Shown: piece by piece, positions 1-10,797 of the stretch
How positions within the stretch are numbered: position 1 is the first letter of the stretch
How the letters are laid out: the number at the start of each line of letters is the position of its first letter
Source of the DNA: Salinisphaera sp002433465
GTDB lineage: Bacteria; Pseudomonadota; Gammaproteobacteria; Nevskiales; Salinisphaeraceae
DNA length: 64,000 nucleotides
Direction of reading: 5' to 3'
Assembly: GCF_040361435.1 (NCBI RefSeq)
Contig: NZ_APNL01000001.1
Coordinates: 124,001 to 188,000, forward strand
Notes under the pieces: generated by a model
What the model was told of the DNA's origin: nothing
What the model saw: only the letters and a program-made list of their open reading frames with translations
Databases searched by the model: none
Translations under genes and position numbers: made by a program

Positions 1-2
1 AC

Positions 3-998
3 GATGCCGTGGGTACGGTATTCGCGGAATCCCAGATCTATCGTATCGACCATTATCTGGGCAAGGAAACCGTCCAGAACGTGCTTGCGCTGCGCTTCGG
101 CAATTCCCTGTTCGAGCCGCTCTGGGCACGCGGCGCGGTCGATCATGTGCAGATCACGGTGGCCGAAAATCTGGGCGTGGGCCAGCGCTTCGACTTCTAC
201 AACCGCACCGGCGCGCTGCGCGACATGGTGCAGAACCATATGCTGCAGCTGTTGTGCATGGTGGCCATGGAGCCGCCGGCGAGCATGCACCACGACGATA
301 TCCGCAACGAAAAGATCAAGGTGCTGCGGGCACTCAAGCCCATCACCCGCGAGGTGGTCAATCGTGTGACCGTACGCGGGCGCTATACCGCCGGCATCGT
401 TGGCGGCGAGCCGGTGCCGGGCTACCGCGAAGAGGGCGAAAACCCCGACAACAACACCGCCGAGCAGGACACGGAAACGTTTGTTGCCATCAAGGCCGAA
501 ATCGATAACTGGCGCTGGAACGGCACCCCGTTCTATCTGCGTACCGGCAAGCGCATGGCCCGCAAGCTTTCCGAGATCGTGTTCCAATTCAAGCCGGTGC
601 CGCATTCCATTTTCGGCGAGCAGCCGCTTACGCCCAATCGGCTCGTACTCAGCCTGCAGCCGGAAGAGGGCGTACAGCTCACGCTGATGACCAAGGAGCC
701 GGGTCCGGGCGGTTTTCGTATGCGCTCGTTGCCGCTGAACCTGAATTTCCCCGATGCGTTTTCCGTCACTTATCCGGACGCCTACGAGCGATTGTTGATG
801 GAAGTGCTGCGCGGCAACCCGGCGCTGTTCATGCGTCGCGACGAAATCGAAACCGCCTGGCGCTGGATCGATCGCATTATCGACAGCTGGCATACGCGCG
901 GTGTGCGCACCCACGAATACATGGCCGGCAGCTGGGGGCCGACCGATTCCTTCGTACTGCTCGATCGCGACGACCGCCGTTGGGCCCAACCGGAATAG
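3..998 (+). CDS. zwf: glucose-6-phosphate 1-dehydrogenase, C-terminal part (left edge of window)
   Basis: This is the C-terminal two thirds of glucose-6-phosphate dehydrogenase, which oxidises glucose 6-phosphate to 6-phosphogluconolactone with NAD(P)+ in the cytoplasm. The reading frame is already open at the first complete codon, so the start lies outside the window. The active-site signature RIDHYLGKE is encoded at about nt 42-68. The remainder matches the family's C-terminal domain, including the LRTGKRM and PNRLVLSLQP stretches. The stop is a TAG at 996-998. pgl begins 2 bp later and edd and eda follow on the same strand, so this is the first enzyme of an Entner-Doudoroff operon. GTG at nt 9 is an internal codon, not the start. 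Confidence 0.97.
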   Translation, partial: DAVGTVFAESQIYRIDHYLGKETVQNVLALRFGNSLFEPLWARGAVDHVQITVAENLGVGQRFDFYNRTGALRDMVQNHMLQLLCMVAMEPPASMHHDDIRNEKIKVLRALKPITREVVNRVTVRGRYTAGIVGGEPVPGYREEGENPDNNTAEQDTETFVAIKAEIDNWRWNGTPFYLRTGKRMARKLSEIVFQFKPVPHSIFGEQPLTPNRLVLSLQPEEGVQLTLMTKEPGPGGFRMRSLPLNLNFPDAFSVTYPDAYERLLMEVLRGNPALFMRRDEIETAWRWIDRIIDSWHTRGVRTHEYMAGSWGPTDSFVLLDRDDRRWAQPE

Positions 999-1000
999 CC

Positions 1001-1690
1001 ATGCCTCGCTTCAACACATTTCCCGATCGCGGTGCCTGTGCCCAGGCCCTGGCCGATGCGCTGGCGGCACAGCTGCGCGAGGGTATTGCCAATAACGGCC
1101 GGGCCACTCTCGTGCTCAGTGGTGGGTCTTCGCCGATCGATCTGTTCGAACGGCTTGCACTCATCGAACTCGACTGGTCGCGGGTGACCGTACTGCCCAG
1201 CGATGAACGCTGGGTCGCGCCCGATCAGCCCGAGAGCAACGAGGCCGCGCTGCGCGAGCATCTGCTCTATGGGCCGGGCAACGCGGCCCGGCTGTTTGGC
1301 CTGTATCGCGACAAACCGGCGCCGGCGGCTGCGCAATCCGAACTCGATGCCGAGCTGGCACAGCTGCCGCGCCCGTTCGATGCCGTGGTGCTCGGCATGG
1401 GCGAGGATGGGCATACCGCCTCGCTGTTTCCGGACGCCGTGAATATCGAAGCCTGCATGACAAGCGACGCCGAATGCGTGGTGCCCGAACGCGAGGGCGA
1501 TGGCCCGGCACGCATCAGCCTGAGCCTGAATCGGCTGCTGGCCACGCGCTCGCTGTATCTGCTGTTTTTTGGCGCGGCCAAGCGGCGCGTGTACGACGCG
1601 GCCTGCGAGGCAGGCCCGGCGATCGAATACCCCGTTCGCGGCGTGATCCATCAGGGCCACGTACCCGTCGACGTGTACTGGTCCGACTAG
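1001..1690 (+). CDS. pgl: 6-phosphogluconolactonase
   Basis: Hydrolyses 6-phosphogluconolactone to 6-phosphogluconate, linking Zwf to Edd. The 229-residue protein has the SugE-like/NagB-type lactonase motifs: SGGSSP near residue 40, LPSDERWV near residue 68, and the catalytic-loop motif GMGEDGHTASLFP near residue 133. Length is normal for the DevB/Pgl family. I chose ATG 1001 because it lies just after the zwf stop and gives the usual short N-terminus. An in-frame upstream start at 980 would overlap zwf and add seven unconserved residues. The tight spacing to zwf implies co-transcription. Confidence 0.95.
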   Translation: MPRFNTFPDRGACAQALADALAAQLREGIANNGRATLVLSGGSSPIDLFERLALIELDWSRVTVLPSDERWVAPDQPESNEAALREHLLYGPGNAARLFGLYRDKPAPAAAQSELDAELAQLPRPFDAVVLGMGEDGHTASLFPDAVNIEACMTSDAECVVPEREGDGPARISLSLNRLLATRSLYLLFFGAAKRRVYDAACEAGPAIEYPVRGVIHQGHVPVDVYWSD

Positions 1691-1721
1691 ATGCGGGCAT
1701 CGCCCGCTGGAGCGACAAGCC

Positions 1722-3595
<1,874 letters not shown>

Positions 3596-3599
<4 letters not shown>

Positions 3600-4231
3600 A
3601 GTACGACCAGACACGCCAGGTGATGGCGATCGCGCCGGTGATTCCGGTCGTGGTGGTGTCCGATGCCGCATCGGCGGTCGAAATCGCACGCGCGCTCGTG
3701 GCTGGCGGTATCCGCGTGATCGAGGTCACGCTACGAACCGAAGCAGGCCTGGCCGCGATCGAGGCGATCGCCCAACAGGTCGATGATATTTGTGTCGGCG
3801 CCGGCACGGTCTGGACTGCCGCCCAGGCCGAACAGGCCATCGCCGCCGGCGCTGAATTCATGGTTTCGCCCGGCATTGCCGACGACGTGAACGCAGTCGC
3901 GCAGGCCCGCGATATCGCCTATCTGCCCGGCGCGCAGACGGTCAGCGAGATCGCCTATCTCAAGCGTCAGGGCGTGACCGCTACGAAGCTGTTTCCCGCG
4001 TCGGTCGTCGGCGGGCCGGCCGCGATCAAGGCGTTTGCCAGCGTATTCCCCGAACTGGTGTTCTGCCCGACCGGGGGGATCAAGGAAGACACCGCCGGGG
4101 ATTATCTGGCGTTGGATTGTGTGCCCTGTGTGGGCGGGAGCTGGCTGGTGTCGGCTGACGCTGTGGCGGCCGGTGATTGGGCGGCTGTTCGGGCTGCGGC
4201 CGAGCGGGCTTCTTTATTGTCTGGCGCTTGA
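3596..4231 (+). CDS. eda: 2-keto-3-deoxy-6-phosphogluconate aldolase (KDPG/KHG aldolase)
   Basis: Cleaves KDPG to pyruvate and glyceraldehyde 3-phosphate through a Schiff-base lysine. The 211-residue protein keeps the general-base glutamate (Glu43 in VIEVTLRT), the GAGTV and VSPGI loops, and the Schiff-base Lys131 in TKLFPAS, followed by the phosphate loop FCPTGGI. It overlaps edd by 4 bp (ATGA) and ends the zwf-pgl-edd-eda operon. The last 150 bp use noticeably more T- and G-ending codons than the rest of the gene, and the structured repeat begins about 70 bp after the stop. Confidence 0.96.
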
Positions 4232-4301
4232 GTGTTGAAAGCTGGGTCTTTTGTATCGCTAGTTTTTGGGATCAACTGGGCAGGTAAATTTGGACTTGGG
4301 G

Positions 4302-4793
4302 TTTCGCACTGCTGTGCGAGTTACTTCTCTTGCTTGCCCAAGAGAAGTAACCAAGAGAAGGGCACCCTGTCTTGCGTCGGCGCTGCGCGCCGATGCCCTC
4401 CCATCGCGAAGCGCGAGCGGGACGGCCGGAAACTCGCTGGCGCTCAAACATCCGGCCGTCTTTTCCGCTCGCGCTCCGCGCTGCTCGGCGCTACGCCCAA
4501 GGGACCCGAATACAGACAAGCGTCGCTACCGCTCGCTCAAAGTAACGATTCTCGTAGGTCGACTTAACGAAGCGTAAGCCGACAAGAACGCAGCTGCCGG
4601 CTCTGATTGCCGTTAATAGCCGTATCGACTGACCACTATAGGCGACGTCCCGTATTAATTCCGTTTGCGCAGCGACGTCGACGCTGCGCATCGGAGTGAA
4701 CCGGCGTTAGCCGGCGCTGTGCCGGGTGTCTTTTGTGTTGGTTACTTAGTATTTGGACAAGCAAATATAAGTGACTCGCACAGCAGTGCGAAA
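4302..4793. repeat. structured intergenic repeat element with inverted ends
   Basis: The roughly 690 bp between eda and the alkA-like gene hold no convincing gene but are full of symmetry. The left end (about 4302-4368) and the right end (about 4724-4793) are imperfect inverted copies; the outermost 19 bp (4302-4320 and 4775-4793) are a perfect inverted repeat. Each end carries hairpins. At 4304-4319 there is a 6-bp stem with a 4-base loop. At 4321-4350 there is a perfect 11-bp stem with an 8-base loop. In the middle, 4411-4430 pairs with 4451-4474 apart from a TTTT bulge, and 4666-4674 pairs with 4682-4690 (9-bp stem, 7-base loop). Similar sequences, often mis-annotated as small ORFs, are common between genes of GC-rich Gammaproteobacteria. 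No other copy occurs in this window. Confidence 0.75.
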
Positions 4794-4925
4794 CAAAAGG
4801 TCCGCAAACTCGTAAGCATCGTAGGCCCGGCTGCTCGAAGCCATCGGTTTCAATGAGCGGCGTAGATAATTCGCAGTTCAGGGCTTCGCTCGAAGCAGGC
4901 CCGCAACAGCCCAATCACCCCAAAG

Positions 4926-5576
4926 CTACAACTCCAGCGCGCGCCACATGAACCAGCTTCCCACCGACCGATACGGCCGCCAGACCTCGCATTCGCGTTC
5001 CAGCTGCTTGGGTTTGGGCAGTTCCTCGCGCCCGTAGGTGATCGCGTAGCCCTTGCGTACGCCCAGGTCGTGAATGGGCATCACGTCCGGGCGGCCGAGG
5101 TGGAACAGCAACAGCATTTCCACCGTCCAGCGGCCGATGCCGCGAATGGCGGAATAGCGCTCGATCAACTCGGCGTCGTCGTAGTCTTCCAGACGGGACT
5201 CATCCGGCAGTTCGCCGGCCAGCTGGGCTGCGGCGAGCGCCTGCAGGCTGAGCATCTTGTTCTGCGACAGGCCCGCACCGCGCAGGGTGGCCTCGTCGGC
5301 CGCTGCGATGCGCAGTGCGCCGGGCGCATCGCCGCCGCCCAGCGCGTCGAGCAGGCGGCGGTGGATGGTGCCGGCCGCCTTGCCTGAAAGCTGCTGGTAG
5401 ACGATCGCCCGCACCAGCGAATGAAAGACATCCGGCGCTGCCGTGGTCGACGGGGCGAACGGTTCGCAGCGGTCCATCAAGGCGCCCAGGGTGGGATCGA
5501 CCGCGCGCAGATGCGCGACGGCCGTGTCTGCATCGAACATCAGCCGGGTGGGGCGTTCGTTCGACGTCTCGCTCAT
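4926..5576 (-). CDS. AlkA-family DNA-3-methyladenine glycosylase (HhH-GPD)
   Basis: Base-excision DNA glycosylase that removes alkylated purines such as 3-methyladenine. The 216-residue protein has the helix-hairpin-helix with the Gly-rich turn (IRGIGRWTV, residues 144-152), followed by the GPD region with the expected catalytic aspartate Asp170 in MPIHDLGVRKG. It lacks the extra N-terminal domain of E. coli AlkA and is the compact form seen in many bacteria. The start overlaps the end of the upstream NAD(P)-binding gene by 4 bp (ATGA on the minus strand), so the two are translationally coupled. The exact substrate range cannot be read from sequence. Confidence 0.88.
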   Translation of the reverse strand: MSETSNERPTRLMFDADTAVAHLRAVDPTLGALMDRCEPFAPSTTAAPDVFHSLVRAIVYQQLSGKAAGTIHRRLLDALGGGDAPGALRIAAADEATLRGAGLSQNKMLSLQALAAAQLAGELPDESRLEDYDDAELIERYSAIRGIGRWTVEMLLLFHLGRPDVMPIHDLGVRKGYAITYGREELPKPKQLERECEVWRPYRSVGSWFMWRALEL

Positions 5577-6220
5577 AGCCCTTGCAGCGATTCGATGGCG
5601 TCGGTGATCGGCGTATCGCCGGCCAGCACTTCGAGCGTGCGGTTATAGGAGGCCGGCGCATCCACCAGCGCGAGCAGCAGGGTGGCTACGTCGTCACGGG
5701 TAATCTCGCCGGTCCGGCCCAGCGACTCGGCCAGCTCGATCTTGCCCGTGCCGGCGTCGTTGGTCAGCTTGCCCGGCCGGACGATGGTGTAATCCAGGCC
5801 GGCCGCACGCAGCCGGTCATCCGCGGCTTTCTTGGCCTCGAAGTAGTGCCGCATCGATTCCGGGCCTTTCTCCGGCGTATCGGCATTCATGGCGGACACC
5901 ATGATGAAACGCTGCACGCCGTTGGCCACCGCCTGGTCGATCAACGAAATCGCGCCGTGACGATCCACGTCCTCGGTTTTCTCGGGCGGCGTATGACCGC
6001 CGGAACCGGCGGTGAAGACCACGGTATCGACGTTCGCCAGCGCCTCGCTGCAATCGTCCTCCAGATCGGCAATGACGGTTTCGTGTGCGCCCAGGCCCGT
6101 CATCTCCGGCGCCTGGCCGGCGCTGCGGATCATGGCCACGGAGGTATGGTCGCTCTGGGCGATGGCCTGGATGAGGCGTTGGCCGATCTGCCCGTGCGAA
6201 CCTGCAACAAGTATCTTCAT
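5573..6220 (-). CDS. NAD(P)-binding atypical short-chain dehydrogenase/NmrA-like protein
   Basis: A 215-residue Rossmann-fold protein of the atypical SDR group (YwnB/YhfK-like). The N-terminus carries the dinucleotide-binding turn GSHGQIG at residues 8-14, a variant of GxxGxxG. An acidic VIADLED segment follows near residue 50 and the VSAMNAD segment near residue 109. The downstream YFEAKKAADD stretch holds the YxxxK-like pair, as in NAD(P)H-binding epimerase-like proteins. The substrate is unknown. It is the first gene of a two-gene operon with the alkA-like glycosylase. The divergent GST gene starts about 125 bp away. Confidence 0.8.
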   Translation of the reverse strand: MKILVAGSHGQIGQRLIQAIAQSDHTSVAMIRSAGQAPEMTGLGAHETVIADLEDDCSEALANVDTVVFTAGSGGHTPPEKTEDVDRHGAISLIDQAVANGVQRFIMVSAMNADTPEKGPESMRHYFEAKKAADDRLRAAGLDYTIVRPGKLTNDAGTGKIELAESLGRTGEITRDDVATLLLALVDAPASYNRTLEVLAGDTPITDAIESLQGL

Positions 6221-6345
6221 GCAATGCTCCTGTGCGGTGCGGCGCCACCGATCGGCGGCGCCCGCCTTGAATAATCGCCTATGCCCTGCAACATCAGGCT
6301 GTATATAGCGAATACAAGCATACGTCGAAAGACGAAGGACCGTTC

Positions 6346-7041
6346 ATGATCGATCTCTATACCTGGACCACCCCCAACGGGCACAAGATTCATATCGCGC
6401 TCGAGGAAATGGGCCTCGAATACACCGCCCACCCGATCAACATCGGCAAGGGCGACCAGTTCGGCGAAGAATTTCTCAAGATCAGCCCGAACAACAAAAT
6501 CCCGGCGATGGTCGATCAGGACGGCCCCAATGGTAAGCCGTACGCCCTGTTCGAATCCGGCGCCATGTTGATCTATCTGGCCGAGAAAACAGGTCGCCTG
6601 TTGCCGACCGACACGGTCAAGCGTAACGACGTCATGCAGTGGCTCATGTTCCAGATGGCCAGCGTCGGCCCCATGCTCGGCCAGGCGCACCACTTCAACA
6701 AGTACGCGCCGGAGAAGATCGAATACGCCATCAAGCGCTACAAAAACGAGGCCAACCGTATCTACGGCGTCATGGATCGCCGCCTGGCCGACTTCAAGTT
6801 CCTGGCCGGTAACGACTATTCCATTGCCGATATCGCGACCTGGCCGTGGCTACGCAGCGCCGAGACCCAGGGCGTGAATATCGACGACTACCCGAACGTG
6901 CGTCGCTGGTTCGAAATGATTGGTGATCGCGAGAACGTCAAGAAAGGGCTGCAGGTCCTGGCCGACCATCACACCGACCTGAGCAAGGACAAGGATGCGA
7001 TGGAGAATATGTTCGGTAACAAGCAGTACGAGAAGCGTTGA
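6346..7041 (+). CDS. glutathione S-transferase, YfcG-like (Nu class) disulfide-bond reductase
   Basis: A 231-residue two-domain GST. The N-terminal thioredoxin-like domain has the TTPNGHKI motif near residues 8-15 that marks the YfcG/Nu class, then SPNNKIPAMVD and the glutathione-binding ESGAMLIYLAEKTG. The all-helical C-terminal domain contains the ND..IADIATWPW motif. E. coli YfcG uses glutathione to reduce disulfides and shows little classical transferase activity, so a thiol-redox role is inferred. It is transcribed alone, with a hairpin terminator about 75 bp after the stop. Confidence 0.88.
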   Translation: MIDLYTWTTPNGHKIHIALEEMGLEYTAHPINIGKGDQFGEEFLKISPNNKIPAMVDQDGPNGKPYALFESGAMLIYLAEKTGRLLPTDTVKRNDVMQWLMFQMASVGPMLGQAHHFNKYAPEKIEYAIKRYKNEANRIYGVMDRRLADFKFLAGNDYSIADIATWPWLRSAETQGVNIDDYPNVRRWFEMIGDRENVKKGLQVLADHHTDLSKDKDAMENMFGNKQYEKR

Positions 7042-7113
7042 TTGAGTACGCCTTCGGACGCCGTGGTTTCTGTCCGGTCGCTTGAGCGGTGACCGATCAG
7101 CAATTCTTGAATC

Positions 7114-7150
7114 GAGCCGGTTGTCGTCGGGCAACCGGCTCTTCGTAATT
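7114..7150 (+). terminator. Rho-independent-like terminator after the GST gene
   Basis: A perfect 10-bp stem (7114-7123 with 7132-7141) with an 8-base loop is followed by TTCGTAATT. The T-tract is short and interrupted, so strength is uncertain. The position 73 bp after the GST stop fits a terminator. Confidence 0.6.
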
Positions 7151-7324
7151 GTGGGTTCGCGTGTTGGCTCGTGGCCGATGTAGCCAGTCCTGTGCGAGGG
7201 CGGTCCGAATTTTCGCGCTTTAGGCTGAGCTCGCACTCTCGGCGGCGCCTCCCATAGGCTACGCACGGCGCCCGGCCGGCACCGGCGGGTATCATGGGCG
7301 CTCAATCAGCGCTTCAAGACGCCC

Positions 7325-8083
7325 ATGACCATCGAAAACCAGAAAGATCTCGACGGTATTCTCGCCATCGGCCGTATCGTGGCCGAGATTCGCGACGCCA
7401 TGCTGGCAGCGGTCCAGCCGGGGATGACAACGCTCGAGCTGGATGCAATCGGCGGGCAGATGTTGGCGCGGCTGGGGGCCACCTCGGCGCCGATTAAGTG
7501 CTACGACTTTCCGGGGTTTACCTGCATCAGCGTGAATGAAGAGGCCGCCCACGGGGTGCCGGGCGAACGGGTGATTGCTGCGGGCGATATCGTGAACGTG
7601 GATGTTTCGGCCGAGCGCGACGGTTATTTTGCCGATACCGGCGGTACGACGGTGGTCGCGCCGGTGGCGGACGAGCAGGCGACGCTGTGTCGGGCTACCG
7701 AGTTGGCGCTGGAGCGCGCGTTGGCGGAGGTGCGCACGGGTGCGCCCATCAACAGGATCGGCAAGGCGATCGAGGCGGTGGCAAAAAAACACCGGCTGAA
7801 GATCATCAAGAATCTGGCCGGGCACGGGCTGGGCCGCTCGTTGCACGAAGAGCCGGAAGGAATTCTCGGCTTCTACGACCGCAGTGATCGGCGGCGCTTG
7901 GAATACGGCCAGGTGATTGCGGTCGAACCTTTTTTATCCACGCGCAGCACTTTCGTATCGGAAACCGACGATGGCTGGACACTGGTGGGCGATCCGGCCA
8001 GCCGCTCGGCGCAGTTCGAGCATACGGTGGTCGTGACCGACGGTGCGCCCATTATCGCCACCCTTTCCCAGCACGCGGCGTAG
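7325..8083 (+). CDS. map: type I methionine aminopeptidase
   Basis: Removes N-terminal methionine from nascent proteins in the cytoplasm. The 252-residue length fits a bare type I enzyme. The dinuclear-metal ligands are visible: Asp93 (VNVDVS), Asp104 (ADTGGT), His167 (GHGLGRSLHEEP), Glu201 (IAVEPF) and Glu232 (QFEHTVVV). His76 in EEAAHGVPG matches the substrate-contacting histidine of E. coli Map. The gene is not next to rpsB-tsf, the usual site of the housekeeping copy, so it may be a second paralogue. Whether another map exists outside the window is unknown. Confidence 0.93.
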   Translation: MTIENQKDLDGILAIGRIVAEIRDAMLAAVQPGMTTLELDAIGGQMLARLGATSAPIKCYDFPGFTCISVNEEAAHGVPGERVIAAGDIVNVDVSAERDGYFADTGGTTVVAPVADEQATLCRATELALERALAEVRTGAPINRIGKAIEAVAKKHRLKIIKNLAGHGLGRSLHEEPEGILGFYDRSDRRRLEYGQVIAVEPFLSTRSTFVSETDDGWTLVGDPASRSAQFEHTVVVTDGAPIIATLSQHAA

Positions 8084-8084
8084 C

Positions 8085-8131
8085 GCTCGCCTGTGCCTGC
8101 GGTGGAGCGGCGCCCATAGCGAGAGGCGAGC
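8085..8131 (+). other. inverted repeat just after map
   Basis: Perfect 8-bp arms at 8085-8092 and 8124-8131 directly follow the map stop codon. The sequence after the second arm is T-rich but not a clean T-tract. It could be a weak terminator for map or a structure in the leader of the next gene. Confidence 0.35.
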
Positions 8132-8217
8132 CCTTGTTGCAGTTTTGTTGCTGCGTGCAGGAGTTTGGCGGGGTATAGTCGCTGGCTTTCGTAGATCTGA
8201 AGCGAGAGCCCATACGA

Positions 8218-8961
8218 ATGAAGGACTTGCGTGATAGCGATGTGCCGGCCTGGTTCTGGGTCGGCGTGCCGACGGTACTGTATTTCGGCCACTACGTCCT
8301 GCGGGCGTTGATGCCGTTCGAGTTTTTCGACCGCTACATACTGCATGAATCAGGTGCCACGGAGCAGGGTACGGTACTGGTGCTGGTACTGGCCTTGGTT
8401 ACCGGTCTGCTGGTGTTGAGCAAGCTGCGTTCACTGGGCGACAAGCGCTTGCTGCTGTTCTTCGGTCTGTTCTGTCTGGGCTGTATTTATTTCGGCGGCG
8501 AAGAAGCCAGCTGGGGGCAGCACTGGATGGGCTGGGATGCGCCGGAGCAGTGGGCCGCACTCAACAACCAGAATGAAACCAATCTCCACAACTCGAACGG
8601 GGTGGTCGGCTCGTTGCTGGATCAGTTGCCGCGCAACCTGCTCACGCTGGCGGCGCTGATCGGTGGTGCCATCATCCCGCTGGTACGCCGGGCCCGCGGC
8701 AAGACCTATGAAAGCGGCAGTTTCGCTTACTGGATCATGCCGGGCATGGCCTGTGTGCCGGCGGGCCTTATTGCGGCGTTTTCGTCCATCCCGCAGAAAA
8801 TCAGCGAATCCATCGCGGGCGAGGTGGTCTGGCCGATGGATATCAACGCCGGCGAGGTCAAGGAACTGATGATTGCGACGTTCCTGTTCGTTTATATCGC
8901 AACGGTGTGGGTTCGCCTGCGCCATCGCGGCGACGGCTCCGCGCGGCCCGTGACGGAATGA
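8218..8961 (+). CDS. conserved multi-pass membrane protein of unknown function
   Basis: A 247-residue integral membrane protein with about six hydrophobic segments (near residues 11-30, 52-67, 78-93, 142-157, 172-192 and 219-233). Its most distinctive part is a polar stretch between segments three and four. This holds GGEEASWGQ at residues 93-101 and NQNETNLHN at residues 117-125, separated by a Trp-rich linker. I recall the same GEE.SWGQ...N.QNE.NLHN pattern from uncharacterised membrane proteins in other bacteria. The conserved Glu, Asn and His residues look like an active or metal site, but no function is known to me. It lies between map and a convergent gene for a membrane-anchored Asp-box protein. 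Confidence 0.8.
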   Translation: MKDLRDSDVPAWFWVGVPTVLYFGHYVLRALMPFEFFDRYILHESGATEQGTVLVLVLALVTGLLVLSKLRSLGDKRLLLFFGLFCLGCIYFGGEEASWGQHWMGWDAPEQWAALNNQNETNLHNSNGVVGSLLDQLPRNLLTLAALIGGAIIPLVRRARGKTYESGSFAYWIMPGMACVPAGLIAAFSSIPQKISESIAGEVVWPMDINAGEVKELMIATFLFVYIATVWVRLRHRGDGSARPVTE

Positions 8962-9052
8962 TTAGACGGCCCGCAGTGGCGCGTTACGGCCGTCGCGGGC
9001 CTGTACATGGCGCCGCATCCGTGGTCGACGCTGCCAAGCGGCGGTGACCGCG

Positions 9053-10561
9053 TCAGTCTTCGGCCAGGCGATCGACCTGGATCGATTTGTCCTCGTAGGA
9101 GCCGCCCTTGTGCCAGAACAGCCGATCGGTGGCGGCGTCGAACCCGAGGACGCCCTGGTAGCCGGGGATCGCCAATCGGTCCCATGAGCGGCCATCGTCG
9201 ACGCTGTAGAAAACGGCGTTGCCGGAGATATGGGCCTCGTCGCCGGAGAGCCATTCGCCGACGTTGATCCATGTCGGTACCCGGTAGCTGCTGCCGACGT
9301 TGACCACCATGCTGTGCTTGCCCACCCAGAAGCCGCGAACATATTCGCTGGAGGTGAGCGGCGCAAAAGCCCCGGGCAGTTTGGCCGCCGTGTTTATTTC
9401 GAGGCTGGCCGGATCGATACGGGCGATATGGCTGCCGGTTTCGCCGGCCATGCGCACCACGGCACGCACGCGCCCGTCCGGGCCCTGGCCCATGGCCTGA
9501 ATTTCCATGTCCTTGTTTTGTTCGACGTCGCCCATACGCCATTCGTCGCCGCTGCGGCTGAGCTTGGCGTAGCGCAGCAGGTGCAAGGCGCCGGCGTTGT
9601 AGGGCGACGTATCCGTTGGGTCGCTATAACCGATCTGCTGGGACACCCAAACGGCGGCGCGATCGACGCCCAGGCGCATGACGTGGGGGGTGACCTCGCC
9701 CACCACCGCTTCGCCGTTGAGTTTCATACCGGCGGGCTTGAGTGCCTCCAGTTCCTGGCGGCTGGCGACCAGGGGCGAGGTTTGTACGACTTCGGTCGTG
9801 CTGCGGCCTTCGTCGGTGGAGTAGTACAGGCCGCTGCCGTCGCCGTCGACAATGGGTTTGCCGTTCGTGACCTGCGTACGCGGCAGGCGCGCCCACGCCC
9901 AAACGGTATCGTAGGCATCCCGGTAGGGGCGTACGCCCCAGGCGGTGATCGACGAAGGCACCATGAAACCCTCGCGCTGCCATTGCCAGCTCTCGCCGTG
10001 ATCGGCCGTGGCGAACACGGCGTCTTGGCGGCTGGCCGGGCCGTCGTTATCGTAAGCGTTATCCGGGCGCTCCATGCCGGACAGAACGTAAACCCGTCGT
10101 CCGTCAGGCCCGCCCGCGGCCATGCAGGCCGACGAGTTGAGGCGGGCCACCAGGTCGAATTGCCCGTTGTCGTTCAAGCGCGAGATATAGCCATACTTGG
10201 CCCGCGCGCCCGTCGCCGCGCCGAATACGCCATAGGCAGCGCCGCCGTTGTCGCCATCGTGGCCGCGTATCAGTTCGGCCAGATCGGTACTCCCGCCCAG
10301 GTCCATACTGGAATCAGGGCTGTCTACCACGCCAACCAGCCAGGTGGCTTTAGCGGTCACGAAAATCCGATCGCACAGGCCATCGTCGCGGCGCTGGAAG
10401 TAGGATTGTAAGGTCGCGAATTCACGCGTATCGACATGGCCGCCGGCGAAATCGCCGTGGCCCTTGGCCAGTGTCCATATGAACCAGGACGCCGGCAGGC
10501 CGGCGGCCAGGGCCACGATCAGCAGGGGCAGGGCAACGGCACGACGGCGCGATCGGGTCAT
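9053..10561 (-). CDS. membrane-anchored or secreted protein with Asp-box (BNR-like) repeats
   Basis: A 502-residue protein of unknown function. After a basic N-terminus (MTRSRRR) comes one hydrophobic segment of about 20 residues, suggesting a signal anchor. The rest is extracytoplasmic in style. Three segments resemble the sialidase/BNR Asp-box (S-x-D-x-G-x-S/T-W): FATADHGESW, YYSTDEGRST and FYSVDDGRSW, as expected for a beta-propeller. No sialidase catalytic arginines can be assigned. I chose ATG 10561 because the signal-like segment follows it directly. The open frame extends to 10612 without conserved sequence. It converges on the membrane protein at 8218. Confidence 0.65.
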   Translation of the reverse strand: MTRSRRRAVALPLLIVALAAGLPASWFIWTLAKGHGDFAGGHVDTREFATLQSYFQRRDDGLCDRIFVTAKATWLVGVVDSPDSSMDLGGSTDLAELIRGHDGDNGGAAYGVFGAATGARAKYGYISRLNDNGQFDLVARLNSSACMAAGGPDGRRVYVLSGMERPDNAYDNDGPASRQDAVFATADHGESWQWQREGFMVPSSITAWGVRPYRDAYDTVWAWARLPRTQVTNGKPIVDGDGSGLYYSTDEGRSTTEVVQTSPLVASRQELEALKPAGMKLNGEAVVGEVTPHVMRLGVDRAAVWVSQQIGYSDPTDTSPYNAGALHLLRYAKLSRSGDEWRMGDVEQNKDMEIQAMGQGPDGRVRAVVRMAGETGSHIARIDPASLEINTAAKLPGAFAPLTSSEYVRGFWVGKHSMVVNVGSSYRVPTWINVGEWLSGDEAHISGNAVFYSVDDGRSWDRLAIPGYQGVLGFDAATDRLFWHKGGSYEDKSIQVDRLAED

Positions 10562-10797
10562 GGCAGGGGTATCCGCACGGCTGTGGTTCGAGCGCCGGGG
10601 CGTGGCGTGCATCGCCCGGCCCTGCGTGGCGCCCGGCTGGGGGGCTGGGCATTGCGCTCGGCAAAGATGAGGCGCGCAGTATATTGAACCGATGAGATAT
10701 CAGCGAGTTACGTAAGCGTGCGGTTATCTTGCGCGCAAGGTTGTGGTGGCAGCGGGCGGCCGTCACCCGGCGCCAGCCGGTCGCCCGCGCGGGCCGA

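Noticed and set aside
4232..4914. Several short open frames after eda (for example 4232-4567 and 4636-4914)
   Set aside because: They are translations of the structured repeat; hairpins and inverted ends explain the sequence better than coding.
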